This document shows positions 49,385 to 57,894 of a DNA stretch of 64,000 bases, piece by piece; the stretch's first letter is position 1; the number at the start of each line of letters is the position of its first letter. Source of the stretch: DATMER01 sp963741305 (GTDB lineage Bacteria; Acidobacteriota; Thermoanaerobaculia; Multivoradales; UBA5704); contig CAVUHL010000003.1 of the NCBI GenBank assembly GCA_963741305.1, positions 7,626,001 through 7,690,000 of the forward strand, read 5' to 3'. The position numbers and the translations under genes are program-made. Below the pieces are notes generated by a model, which was not told the DNA's origin, did not search any database, and worked only from the letters and a program-made list of their open reading frames with translations.

Positions 49385-49412
49385 CGGCCGGCAAGATGCC
49401 GGCGGTCCCAGG
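49385..49412 (-). repeat. REP-like palindrome copy 7
   Basis: GGCCGGCAAGATGCCGGCGG followed by TCCCAGG, ending just before the phosphatase gene's stop region. Confidence 0.75.
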
Positions 49413-49421
49413 GGAAAAAAG

Positions 49422-49838
49422 CTACAGCCCCAGCAGGTACTCCGCGAACACCTCGTTGAACAGCGCTCCGGGGCGCCGCTCGCGGAGGAGGCGGACGGCT
49501 TCCGGTCCGGGCACTCCCATGTGGTGGAGGATCAGGCCCGCGACAAGGGCAGAACGGTTGTAGCCCAGGCCGCAGTGCGAGAGGACCCGGTGCCCGGCTT
49601 CCACCATCGAGGCCCCGAGCCGCGCCACCCCCTGGAGCTTGTGCATGTCCGGAAGGTCTTCATCGTAGATCGGATAGTAGATGTAAAGGACGTGGTTCGG
49701 CATCGTCGGGATGCAATGGTCGAGATCCCCATCGAGATCGATCACCACCGTGATTTCGTGCTTCGCCACCGCTTCCCAGCTGTCTATCTTCGGGGAGAGA
49801 AACAGACAGCCTTTTTCGTCAAGGCAGATGATGTCCAT
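49422..49838 (-). CDS. Dual-specificity-type protein phosphatase
   Basis: 138 residues from ATG 49838 (GGAGG upstream). The P-loop H88-C89-GLGYN-R95-S96 fits HCx5RS of cysteine phosphatases, preceded by LYIYYPIYDEDLPD, which carries the general-acid Asp region. Compact single-domain form as in VH1/atypical DSPs. Substrate unknown; with several Ser/Thr kinases in the window a role in reversing such phosphorylation is conceivable. Confidence 0.85.
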   Translation of the reverse strand: MDIICLDEKGCLFLSPKIDSWEAVAKHEITVVIDLDGDLDHCIPTMPNHVLYIYYPIYDEDLPDMHKLQGVARLGASMVEAGHRVLSHCGLGYNRSALVAGLILHHMGVPGPEAVRLLRERRPGALFNEVFAEYLLGL

Positions 49839-49916
49839 GGGCGTCCTCCGGAGGGAGAGTCTAATTCACTCCGGCTTTGGAGTAAGCTGTTCCTGTAATT
49901 TACCAGGAGGATTGCC

Positions 49917-51023
49917 ATGCGGTTCCCCACGTACCTGAAGCTCCTGAAGCTCGGCTTCGCGCTGGTCTTGCTCCCTGCCACCGCCATGGCGGGCACGGTG
50001 AGCCTTTCGAACACGGACAAGAAGGCGGAGAAGCGCTGGACGGCGGAGCGGTATGCCGCCGCCCGTCCGCTGCCCATGCAGCGGGTCGATGCCGGTGGCG
50101 ATCCGTTCCCCGCAGCCCAGACGGCAGAGTCCTCCCTCGGAAGCCGCTTCGCCACGGGCCGGGCGCCCGTCGCCGGAGTCCGCGCCGACTCGTCGAACCG
50201 GTTGTTCGAGGCCCAGGACCGGGAGATGATCGCCGCGCTGTTGGCTGGGGAAGACCTCGATTCCATCGCCGAGCCGGCTTCGGGCAGCGGCGGCGGCCAT
50301 TTCACCAGCTCCCGGCTCGTGCCCGAATCGGCCGACGAGAGCTATCCCTACTCCACCGTGGGCAAGCTGTTCTTCGCCATCCCCGGCCAGGGGGATTTCT
50401 ACTGCTCGGCGGCCGTGATCCGTAACCGGATCATCGCGACCGCGGCGCAGTGCATCCATAGCGGCACTCCCAGCCCGGGCTTCTACGACGACTTCGAGTT
50501 CGTCCCGGTCTACCGGGACGGCACGGCACCTTTCGACATCTGGGCCTGGGAGTACGTGGCCGTGTCTTCGACCTGGACGAGCGGCAAGGGCAAGCTTCCC
50601 CATGCCGCGGATTTCGGGCTGATCGAGCTCGAGGACCGGGTGTTCGACGGCGCGCTCCGCACGATCGGCGACGTCGTGGGCTACCTGGGCTACGCGACCC
50701 AGCGCCTGCGCCCGAACCACGTGCACATGCTCGGCTATTCGAGCAGCCATGACGGCGGCGAGATAGTCCACCAGGTGACGGCGAAGGATCACAAGACGGC
50801 GAAGCCGAGCAACGTCCTGTACGGCTCCGACATGCGCGGAGGCTCGGCCGGCGGACCGCTGATCCAGGATTTCGGCGACGATCCGGGCCTGGTGAGGTGG
50901 GTCGGCGCAATCTCGACCATCAACAGCTCGTCCTCGGTGAAGCTGCAGGGAGCCTCCATCCCGGACAGCCGCTTCACGAGCCTGCTCAACGACGTCTGCG
51001 CCCATCGGGGAGGGAACTGCTGA
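49917..51023 (+). CDS. Trypsin-like serine protease homologue lacking catalytic His
   Basis: 368 residues (AGGAGG upstream); signal peptide to about residue 25. The trypsin fold starts near 147. The His motif TAAHC is TAAQC here (Q178; C163 and C179 form the usual disulfide), coded CAG. The Asp (ADFGL, D232) and Ser (GGSAGGP, S310) are intact. With His replaced, normal catalysis should fail; H181 three residues on is not an obvious substitute. A binding protein or pseudoprotease is likely, unless the base is an error. Confidence 0.82.
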   Translation: MRFPTYLKLLKLGFALVLLPATAMAGTVSLSNTDKKAEKRWTAERYAAARPLPMQRVDAGGDPFPAAQTAESSLGSRFATGRAPVAGVRADSSNRLFEAQDREMIAALLAGEDLDSIAEPASGSGGGHFTSSRLVPESADESYPYSTVGKLFFAIPGQGDFYCSAAVIRNRIIATAAQCIHSGTPSPGFYDDFEFVPVYRDGTAPFDIWAWEYVAVSSTWTSGKGKLPHAADFGLIELEDRVFDGALRTIGDVVGYLGYATQRLRPNHVHMLGYSSSHDGGEIVHQVTAKDHKTAKPSNVLYGSDMRGGSAGGPLIQDFGDDPGLVRWVGAISTINSSSSVKLQGASIPDSRFTSLLNDVCAHRGGNC

Positions 51024-51032
51024 TCGATTGAG

Positions 51033-51965
51033 CTATCCGATATCCTGCTTCCGCAGGTATTGATCGATCATCACCGCCGCGATGTTGCCGGTGCCCATGG
51101 CTACCGCAACCTGCTGGGTCATGGGGCGGATGTCCCCCGCGATCCAGACGCCCAGGACGTTCGTGTCGCCCCGTTGCGACTTCGGCTGCATGTGATGGCC
51201 CGTTGCGGCCATCTCAACCCCGAGCTGTTGCGCCAGATCAGTGCGGCCCAGCGCAGGGCTCGAGACGAAAAAGGCTTCGGCATTCAGCGTGCGGCCATCC
51301 TGGAGCTCGAGGCCGGTGAGCATCTTGTTCTCACCCACCAACTTCTGAATCTTTCCAGGGATCACCTCGATCCCCTTCTCCTTCAGCTTTTCGGCGTGGC
51401 GCTCGGGCAGTCCGGGCTCCGTCGTGGCGAGGACGCGCAAGCGGTCGGTGTAGCGTGAGAGGCCCAGGGCCATACCGGCCGCGCTGTCCGTCGAGCCCAC
51501 TCCGATCACGATCGTGTCCTTGCCCCGGATCTCAGGCGCTTCGCAGTCCGAGCAGTAGAAAAGGTTTCCTTTGCCCGCGTAGTGGAAGCAAGGACTGTAA
51601 TCGCCGTCCACGAGCGGATGGTAGCGCGCCACGCCGGTCGCGAGGAGCAGCGTGCGTCCGCGGAAGGCCGCACCCTTTTCGCTGGTGAGGAGGAAGTCCC
51701 CGTCCTGCCCCTCGGCCTTCACGATGTTGGCGTGGCGGACCTCGGCGCCCATTTCCTTGGCCTGTTCCTTCAAGCTTTTCTGGATGTCGATGCCGCGCAC
51801 GTGGGGCATGCCGGGCACGTTGTGGAGCTGCTCCAGGGTGAAGAAGAGCGGACCGCTCACGCGGTCGAGGACCAGCGTCTTGCGGCCATGCCAGGCTAGG
51901 TGGAGAGCCGCCGTGAGCCCGGCTGGCCCGCCGCCGACGATCAGGGTGTCGTAGATGTCGGTCAT
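51033..51965 (-). CDS. Thioredoxin-reductase-like FAD oxidoreductase
   Basis: 310 residues from ATG 51965. FAD motif IVGGGPAGLTAALHLA, NAD(P) motif VIGVGSTDSAAGMALG and a redox pair C138-SD-C141 where TrxB has CATC. The C-terminal GVWIAGDIRPMTQQVAVAMG completes the fold. Its substrate may be a thioredoxin or a different disulfide protein, since CSDC is not the standard pair and the NADPH-binding basic motif HRRxxxR is not seen. Confidence 0.85.
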   Translation of the reverse strand: MTDIYDTLIVGGGPAGLTAALHLAWHGRKTLVLDRVSGPLFFTLEQLHNVPGMPHVRGIDIQKSLKEQAKEMGAEVRHANIVKAEGQDGDFLLTSEKGAAFRGRTLLLATGVARYHPLVDGDYSPCFHYAGKGNLFYCSDCEAPEIRGKDTIVIGVGSTDSAAGMALGLSRYTDRLRVLATTEPGLPERHAEKLKEKGIEVIPGKIQKLVGENKMLTGLELQDGRTLNAEAFFVSSPALGRTDLAQQLGVEMAATGHHMQPKSQRGDTNVLGVWIAGDIRPMTQQVAVAMGTGNIAAVMIDQYLRKQDIG

Positions 51966-51976
51966 TTGAACGAAGT

Positions 51977-52813
51977 CTACCGCGCTTCGAGCTCCTTCAG
52001 GATCGGTTCGAAGCCGGCGAGGCGCCGGTCCCGGTCCTTGACCAGGCAGGCGGCGATCAGGGCGGAGAGCCGGGGGTCGCACTCGGGGTTGAGCTCGTGG
52101 ACCGGCCGCGGATCCTCTTCCAGGAGCCGGCGGGAGACCTCCGGGAAGCTGGTACCGGCGAACGGACGCGTGCCGGTGAGCAGCTCGTAGGCCAGGACGC
52201 CGAAGGAGAAGACGTCCGCCCGGGCATCCACCTGCTCGCCGCGGAACTGCTCGGGGGAGACGTAGCCGAGAGTGCCGATGGCCACCCCCTTGGTCGTGAG
52301 GTTGAGGTCGCGGTCGAGCAGCTTGGCGAAGCCGAAGTCCATGAGCTTGACCGAGCCGTCGGGCAGCACCCGCACGTTGTGCGGCTTGACGTCGCGGTGG
52401 AGGACGCCCTGGGAATGGGCGTAGGCGAGCCCACGGGCGATCTGGAGGAGCACCGCGGTCCGCTCGCGGAGCGTCATCGGGTCCCGCCGCTTGATGCGGG
52501 CGCTCAGGTCTTCTCCTTCGAGCAGCTCCTGGACCAGGTAGGGGAAGTCGCCCTCGGACCCCAGCTCCAGGACCCGGGTGACGTTCGGGTGCTGCAGCGC
52601 GGCGGCGATCTGGGCTTCGAGCAGGAAGCGCCGGCGGAGCTTCGGATTGGCGCTCGTGCAGACCTTGATGGCGACATCGCCGGCATCGGTCCGCCGTTCG
52701 GGGTCCCGTCCCCGGTAGACCACGGCCGCGCCGCCGGTGCCGATCCGCTGGATCAGCTCGTAGCGGCCGAGGTTGTCACGGCCTTCGAGGGGATCGGAGA
52801 GGCGTTCGCGCAA
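51977..52813 (-). CDS. Soluble Hanks-type Ser/Thr protein kinase
   Basis: 278 residues from TTG 52813, preceded by GAGGAG. Glycine loop GTGGAAVVYRG, K50 in AIKV, HRD with D141 (LHRDVKPHN), DFG 159-161 and SPEQ at the APE position. The kinase domain fills the protein; there is no membrane helix or sensor domain. Ten bases separate it from the lipoprotein gene, and its stop is 12 bases before the reductase start. Confidence 0.92.
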   Translation of the reverse strand: MRERLSDPLEGRDNLGRYELIQRIGTGGAAVVYRGRDPERRTDAGDVAIKVCTSANPKLRRRFLLEAQIAAALQHPNVTRVLELGSEGDFPYLVQELLEGEDLSARIKRRDPMTLRERTAVLLQIARGLAYAHSQGVLHRDVKPHNVRVLPDGSVKLMDFGFAKLLDRDLNLTTKGVAIGTLGYVSPEQFRGEQVDARADVFSFGVLAYELLTGTRPFAGTSFPEVSRRLLEEDPRPVHELNPECDPRLSALIAACLVKDRDRRLAGFEPILKELEAR

Positions 52814-52822
52814 GGGGGCTCC

Positions 52823-53305
52823 TCAGAGCCGCCACCAGTCGTAGGCTTGTCGCTCAGGATCCCAGAAGATGTGGAAGGCGTCGCACTTGTCGTCGTGGAG
52901 GTTGATCCCGGGCCTGGAGGGGGACCCTTCCTCCTCGACCTTCTCGAAATCAATCCTGGCCTCGCGGGAGCAGAGGGCGTCCTGCGTGCCGTCCCAGGGG
53001 AACTCCAGGGTCCAATGCCGGCAGGAGTCCCCGGCCGGGCCGTGCACGATCCCGACGACGAGCAGGTTGCCCCGGATGCCGGTCAGGGCATAGTCCTCGG
53101 TCCCATCCTGGTCCAGGTCCGACTCGATCAGGCTGGCGGGGTCCCACTCCGTGCCGGGCTCGCGCTGCCGCAGGACGTCGAGGGCCGCCAGGCCTTTCGC
53201 CGGAGGCCGCGGGGGAGTCTCCGGACTGGAGGGCGGACGCATGCCGGCGCAGCCGAGGAGCCCCGGCAAGGCGAGCGTCAACAGGATTCGGACCGCGGTC
53301 TTCAT
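52823..53305 (-). CDS. Hypothetical lipoprotein
   Basis: 160 residues with signal peptide and lipobox GLLGC (Cys19). The mature part carries DLDQDGTEDYALTG, an EF-hand or FG-GAP-like acidic loop, and several cysteines (DSCRHW, ALCSRE, DKCDAF). No family recognised. In the same operon as the kinase. Confidence 0.65.
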   Translation of the reverse strand: MKTAVRILLTLALPGLLGCAGMRPPSSPETPPRPPAKGLAALDVLRQREPGTEWDPASLIESDLDQDGTEDYALTGIRGNLLVVGIVHGPAGDSCRHWTLEFPWDGTQDALCSREARIDFEKVEEEGSPSRPGINLHDDKCDAFHIFWDPERQAYDWWRL

Positions 53306-53314
53306 CGCGGGATC

Positions 53315-53971
53315 TTACCGCTGATCGAAGCGCTCGATACGCTCCTGGATCTCGCCGGCGATTTTGCGGAGGGATTCCAGGTCAGTGGCACTGAGGTGCT
53401 CCTTCAGCTCCTCGAAGAGCGGTTCGATCGGCGGCCGGTAGTCATGCATCAGGGTCGCGATGTCGCCCTCATAGAGCGCGACGCGAGCGAAGTTCCCCTG
53501 ACGGTAGAGGGAGGGCAGGGCGTACAGCTTGAGGAGCAGCAGACCCTCCACCGTGGCGCAGGGGATCTCCCGCTCTACGAAGCGCTGGGTCGTGGCGTAC
53601 TGCTGCCGAACCTTTTCGAAGAGCGGGTTGCTGGTCAGGAGGAGGTCGATCTGGAGGCCGTCGAAGAATCCGCGGGCGAAGTCATCATCCCGGTTTTCGA
53701 TCTGGATCTCAGGGAGCTTCTCCAGGGAGGAGAGCGCCATGATGAGGTCGATGTCCTCGGTGTTGCGGCCCTCCACGTACTTGAGGAGGGCGATGCCTCC
53801 TACCAACAGATAGTCGGTCCGCCGCTCCCCGAGGAGAACGAAGAGACGGTTCACGGCCTGCAGCAGGTCGTCGCCTTGCACGGAACCTCCGCGTTTTTTC
53901 CCGAAGTTGAAGAGGACCGCGTTGCGGACGACCTTGCCGATGTGGACTTCCCGGGCCTCCGCGGTTCTCAT
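53315..53971 (-). CDS. Nucleotidyltransferase-fold protein (AbiEii-like)
   Basis: 218 residues. LLVGGIALLKYVEGRNTEDI followed by DLIM carries the nucleotidyltransferase G-[GS]...D-x-D pattern, with a later DIATLMHDY helix. Resembles AbiEii/MenT-type toxins, but the usual AbiEi antitoxin is absent. The stop-start overlap is with the thioesterase gene (ATGA). Toxicity and substrate are unknown. Confidence 0.7.
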   Translation of the reverse strand: MRTAEAREVHIGKVVRNAVLFNFGKKRGGSVQGDDLLQAVNRLFVLLGERRTDYLLVGGIALLKYVEGRNTEDIDLIMALSSLEKLPEIQIENRDDDFARGFFDGLQIDLLLTSNPLFEKVRQQYATTQRFVEREIPCATVEGLLLLKLYALPSLYRQGNFARVALYEGDIATLMHDYRPPIEPLFEELKEHLSATDLESLRKIAGEIQERIERFDQR

Positions 53972-54420
53972 GATGCTTCGATCTTATCCTCCATCCCCTC
54001 GAATTGCCGGATCTCCTCCTTCAGGCTCTCCGGCAAGGGGATGGACCGGCCGGTTCCGTAGTCGACCCAGACGATGACGCCGTGGCCGTCGGCCACCCTC
54101 TGGCCGAGGGTTTCGGTGCCGCGGTAGACGATCTCGTAGTCCATGCGGAAGCTGCTCCGCCCGATCTCGGAGACCCGGGCGAGGACTGCGAGCTCGGCGG
54201 GATAGCGCACCTGCTGGCGGAAGTTGAGGTGCGCGGCGGCCAGCGCCGGGCCGTGCTTTTCCCCCTCCTGGTGGTCGTACATGTGCACCGCCGCGAAGTA
54301 GCTCATCCGGGCCGACTCGCAGTAGGTGAAATACTTGGCGTTGTTGACGTGCCCCATGGAGTCCATGTCCGCCCAGCGGACGGCGATCGGCTCCACGTGT
54401 CCTCCTCGCTCGTCGTTCAT
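53968..54420 (-). CDS. Acyl-CoA thioesterase, 4HBT hotdog family
   Basis: 150 residues. RWADMDSMGHVNNAKYFTYC contains the catalytic Asp region of YbgC/4-hydroxybenzoyl-CoA thioesterase-like enzymes, followed by the hotdog helix and beta sheet (VRYPAELAVLARVSEIGRSS). Substrate chain unknown. Confidence 0.9.
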   Translation of the reverse strand: MNDERGGHVEPIAVRWADMDSMGHVNNAKYFTYCESARMSYFAAVHMYDHQEGEKHGPALAAAHLNFRQQVRYPAELAVLARVSEIGRSSFRMDYEIVYRGTETLGQRVADGHGVIVWVDYGTGRSIPLPESLKEEIRQFEGMEDKIEAS

Positions 54421-54448
54421 CGGTCCTCCACCAGTTCCAAAAGCTCGA

Positions 54449-55093
54449 TCATGGGCCTGATTCTATGCCGAGCGAGGCGGCTGGATCGGCGAAGAAGCTC
54501 TCCAGCCGTTCGAGGTATCTCCCGACGTGCACGCCGTCCATGAGCGCGTGGTGCACTTCGATGGAGATCGGCATCCGGTCCTGGAAAACCTTGCCAAAGA
54601 CGATCTTGGGGACCGAATCCTCGGGATCTTTCTTTCGGGCGTGGGAGAAGCTGGTGAAGGAGATCCAGGGCAGGACCGATCCGTGAATGAGATCGTCCCG
54701 ATCCTTGCGCGGCTCCAGCCGGCCGTCGCTCGAACGGAGTCTCACCAGCGCGGCAGTGCTCTTAGCCGCGAATTGTGAGAAGTCGTCGTCCCAATCGAAG
54801 TAGCAGAAGCCGAAGCGCTCGCCGTCGAGCAGGATCGTGGTCCCCATGCCGATGCGGTCGTGGACGAGCACCCGGTCTCCCCGCAGCCGGTACCGGAACG
54901 GCTCCACCTCGTTGGCCACCTTGAGGGCCAGGTAGTGGTAAGTGAGGAAGAAAGGAGCCCGCTCCCGAGGCAGTTGCCGAAGGGCCGTCACGTCCATCTG
55001 GACGCAGACGTTGAAGAAGGGGTTGTCATACTCCTTGAAGAAGTGGAAGTGCTCGCGCCGCGGCCAGGTCTCGAGGTCGAGGTAGGTTGGCAT
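54449..55093 (-). CDS. Chloramphenicol-acetyltransferase-like enzyme
   Basis: 214 residues. WPRREHFHFFKEYDNPFFNV at the N-terminus, SISIEVHHALMDGVHVG-type active site (here ISIEVHHALMDGVHVG) with the HHxxxDG catalytic His, and overall length match type A CAT. It could inactivate chloramphenicol or acetylate another small molecule; sequence alone does not decide. It lies 28 nt before the thioesterase. Confidence 0.85.
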   Translation of the reverse strand: MPTYLDLETWPRREHFHFFKEYDNPFFNVCVQMDVTALRQLPRERAPFFLTYHYLALKVANEVEPFRYRLRGDRVLVHDRIGMGTTILLDGERFGFCYFDWDDDFSQFAAKSTAALVRLRSSDGRLEPRKDRDDLIHGSVLPWISFTSFSHARKKDPEDSVPKIVFGKVFQDRMPISIEVHHALMDGVHVGRYLERLESFFADPAASLGIESGP

Positions 55094-55096
55094 GGA

Positions 55097-55501
55097 TCAG
55101 GGCAGAGACCAATCGGCCAAAGGGATATCCAAACCTTCGAAGTGCCTCGTGTTGCTTGTCACGAGCATAGCGTCATGCTTCAGAGCCAGGACTGCGAGGA
55201 GTAGATCGAGGTCCGCGATGGATCGTCCAGCGCGGTGGTGCTCCGCCCAGAGGGAGGCGGCATGGTTCCAGTCTTCAAAAAGCAGATTGCAGCGTTGCCA
55301 ACGGGCTACCAAGTCCTGATAGCGTCGCATGAGGCGGGACGATCCCTTAAGGTCAAGGTAACGCTGCAACTCGTAGTGCGCTACCGACGAGAGGAGAAAA
55401 GTATTGCCCTGCCGGGCTGATTCCTCGAATCGGTCCAGGACTGGCTGCCGTCCCCTGATGATGTAGCTCAGGGTATTGGTGTCGAGCAGGAGGTCCATCA
55501 A
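55097..55501 (-). CDS. VapC-like PIN-domain toxin
   Basis: 134 residues (an ATG one codon on is an alternative). DTNTLSYIIRG opens the PIN domain; SSVAHYELQRY supplies the Glu; DLDLLLAVLA and TSNTRHFEGL complete the acidic cluster. A ribonuclease toxin with its antitoxin directly upstream (ATGA overlap). Confidence 0.9.
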   Translation of the reverse strand: MMDLLLDTNTLSYIIRGRQPVLDRFEESARQGNTFLLSSVAHYELQRYLDLKGSSRLMRRYQDLVARWQRCNLLFEDWNHAASLWAEHHRAGRSIADLDLLLAVLALKHDAMLVTSNTRHFEGLDIPLADWSLP

Positions 55502-55782
55502 TCTTCGTCGAGGCTGGCCAGACGGAAAGGATGTTCGCGGCGGAAGCTCTCGAATCCATCGAGAACCTCCTCCTCTTCCTGGGTGAGCGCAGTGGAGCGG
55601 ATCTCATCGAGGACAGCCAGTTGCTGCTGAAGGCGTTCAGCATCCGTCTCATCCAAGGATTGCGAAGCGGTCCCCAGAACAATCACCTCAGCAGGACCGG
55701 AAGGAAAGTCGGCTGGGAGGTCGACGGCTAGATGGAGCCGATGGTTTTTCGGGATCGTGACTTTCAGCTTGTGCGCGTGCAC
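55498..55782 (-). CDS. Antitoxin partner of the PIN toxin
   Basis: 94 residues. The N-terminus LKVTIPKNHRLHLAVDLPAD is beta-rich, as in AbrB/MazE-like or Phd-like antitoxins, and the C-terminal part is acidic and helical. Family not certain; assignment rests mainly on its coupled position before vapC. The minus-strand -10 TACAAT lies near 55808-55813. Confidence 0.7.
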   Translation of the reverse strand: MHAHKLKVTIPKNHRLHLAVDLPADFPSGPAEVIVLGTASQSLDETDAERLQQQLAVLDEIRSTALTQEEEEVLDGFESFRREHPFRLASLDED

Positions 55783-55841
55783 GTGGAGATCCTCCCCTGA
55801 TGCACTCTATTGTAAGCGACCGTCGGCCCTGCTGTTCATTT

Positions 55842-55873
55842 CCGGACACTCCGCCCGGAGCCGGACGCTTCCG
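55842..55873 (+). promoter_or_regulatory. Direct repeats, candidate enhancer sites
   Basis: CCGGACACTCCG (55842) and CCGGACGCTTCCG (55861) lie 19 bp apart, about 75-105 bp upstream of the expected sigma-54 transcription start, where an NtrC-type activator would bind. Confidence 0.4.
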
Positions 55874-55921
55874 CAGCCGCCCAGATTCCCTCAATCCTTG
55901 TTACTTCAGACACTTAGCCTG

Positions 55922-55937
55922 TGGCACGGGCCGTGCT
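55922..55937 (+). promoter_or_regulatory. Sigma-54 promoter of the exporter operon
   Basis: TGGCACGGGCCGTGCT: the -24 GG (55923-55924) and -12 GC (55935-55936) are ten bases apart as required, and TGGCAC is a perfect -24 box. The -12 box is GTGCT instead of TTGCW. About 33 nt before the ATG. Confidence 0.75.
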
Positions 55938-55968
55938 CCCTCTGGTCGCCGACCGAGGAGAGCGCAAC

Positions 55969-57213
55969 ATGGACCGTGAATTGGATCAGAGCTTTCAGCG
56001 GCGCCGGACAGGGCGCCGATTGGCCTGGGGAGCCGCATCCCTCGGCTTGCTCGTGGCCGTCCTCGTGCTCCTGCCCGGATGGCTGCGGCCTTCCCTGGAG
56101 CGCGCCCGGATCCGGACGGGCAGGGTGGACCGGGGACCCATTGAAGGGATCGTCGAGGCGTCCGGCACCGTCATCCCCGCTTTCGAGGGCGTGCTGTCGA
56201 GCCCGGTGGACGCCCGCGTCGAGAGGATCCTCAAGCGGCCGGGCGAGACCGTCCGCTCCGGAGACGAGATCCTCCGGCTCGACACTTCCCAATACCGGCT
56301 GGCTCTCGAAACCATCCAGGACAACCTGGCCAAGAAGGTCAACGAGCAGGAGCAGATCCGCCTCGCGCTGGACAAGAGCCTGCGCGACCTTCGGGGACGC
56401 ATCGAGTCGACCCGCCTGGATGCGGAGGCCGCCGAGTACCGCGCCGAGCAGAACCGCAAGCTGCGCAATGACGGCCTCGTCTCCGAACAGAACCTGAAGG
56501 CTTCCGAGACCGAGGCGAAGAAGGCTCGCATCGAGCTCTCCCAGTTGGAAGACTCGGTCGAGGACGAGCGGCGCTCGGCCCAGGCTCGGGTCCAGGGGCT
56601 GGCGCTCGACCTGCAGACCCTTCAGAAGGAGCGCGCCGAAGCCTTGCGCCGGCTCGACCTCGCCACCACCCGCTCGGACCGCGTCGGCGTCCTCACCTGG
56701 GTCATTCCCCAGGAGGGCGCCACCATCCGCACCGGCGAGGTCATCGCCCGCATTGCCGACCTCGATTCCTTCCGGGTCGAGGCCACGGTGTCGGACGTCC
56801 ACTCCTCCAGCCTCGCCCCCGGGCTTCCCGTGCGCGTCATGATCGACGGCCAACCCCTCTCGGGGCGGCTGGCCAACATCTACCCGACCATCGAGAACGG
56901 CGCGATCAAGTTTGCCGTGGACCTCGACGACGCCCGCCATCCCAAGCTGCGCAATGCGCTGCGATTGGACGTGCTGGTCGTCACGGCCTCCCGGACCGGC
57001 GCGCTGCGGGTCCCCAAGGGGCCGTTCTCGAAAGGCGGCTCGGTGGAGCCGGTCTTCGTCGTAGAAGGGGATCGTGCCGTCCGCCGGAACGTGCGCTTCG
57101 GCGTGACCGGGTATGACCATTACGAAGTCCTCGAAGGCCTTTCGGAAGGAGAGGAAGCGATCCTCTCCGACATGAGCGATTACGCCCACCTGGAACAGGT
57201 GAGCCTCAAATAA
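55969..57213 (+). CDS. Membrane fusion (HlyD/MacA-type) adaptor
   Basis: 414 residues from ATG 55969 (GAGGAG upstream). One N-terminal membrane helix (about 20-38), a lipoyl-like half (VEASGTVIPAFEGVLSSPVD), a 100-residue coiled-coil hairpin and a beta-barrel (VSDVHSSSLAPGLPVRVMID). It links the inner-membrane exporter to the outer membrane. First gene of the operon. Confidence 0.9.
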   Translation: MDRELDQSFQRRRTGRRLAWGAASLGLLVAVLVLLPGWLRPSLERARIRTGRVDRGPIEGIVEASGTVIPAFEGVLSSPVDARVERILKRPGETVRSGDEILRLDTSQYRLALETIQDNLAKKVNEQEQIRLALDKSLRDLRGRIESTRLDAEAAEYRAEQNRKLRNDGLVSEQNLKASETEAKKARIELSQLEDSVEDERRSAQARVQGLALDLQTLQKERAEALRRLDLATTRSDRVGVLTWVIPQEGATIRTGEVIARIADLDSFRVEATVSDVHSSSLAPGLPVRVMIDGQPLSGRLANIYPTIENGAIKFAVDLDDARHPKLRNALRLDVLVVTASRTGALRVPKGPFSKGGSVEPVFVVEGDRAVRRNVRFGVTGYDHYEVLEGLSEGEEAILSDMSDYAHLEQVSLK

Positions 57214-57228
57214 TCAGGAGAGAGAGCC

Positions 57229-57893
<665 letters not shown>

Positions 57894-57894
<1 letters not shown>

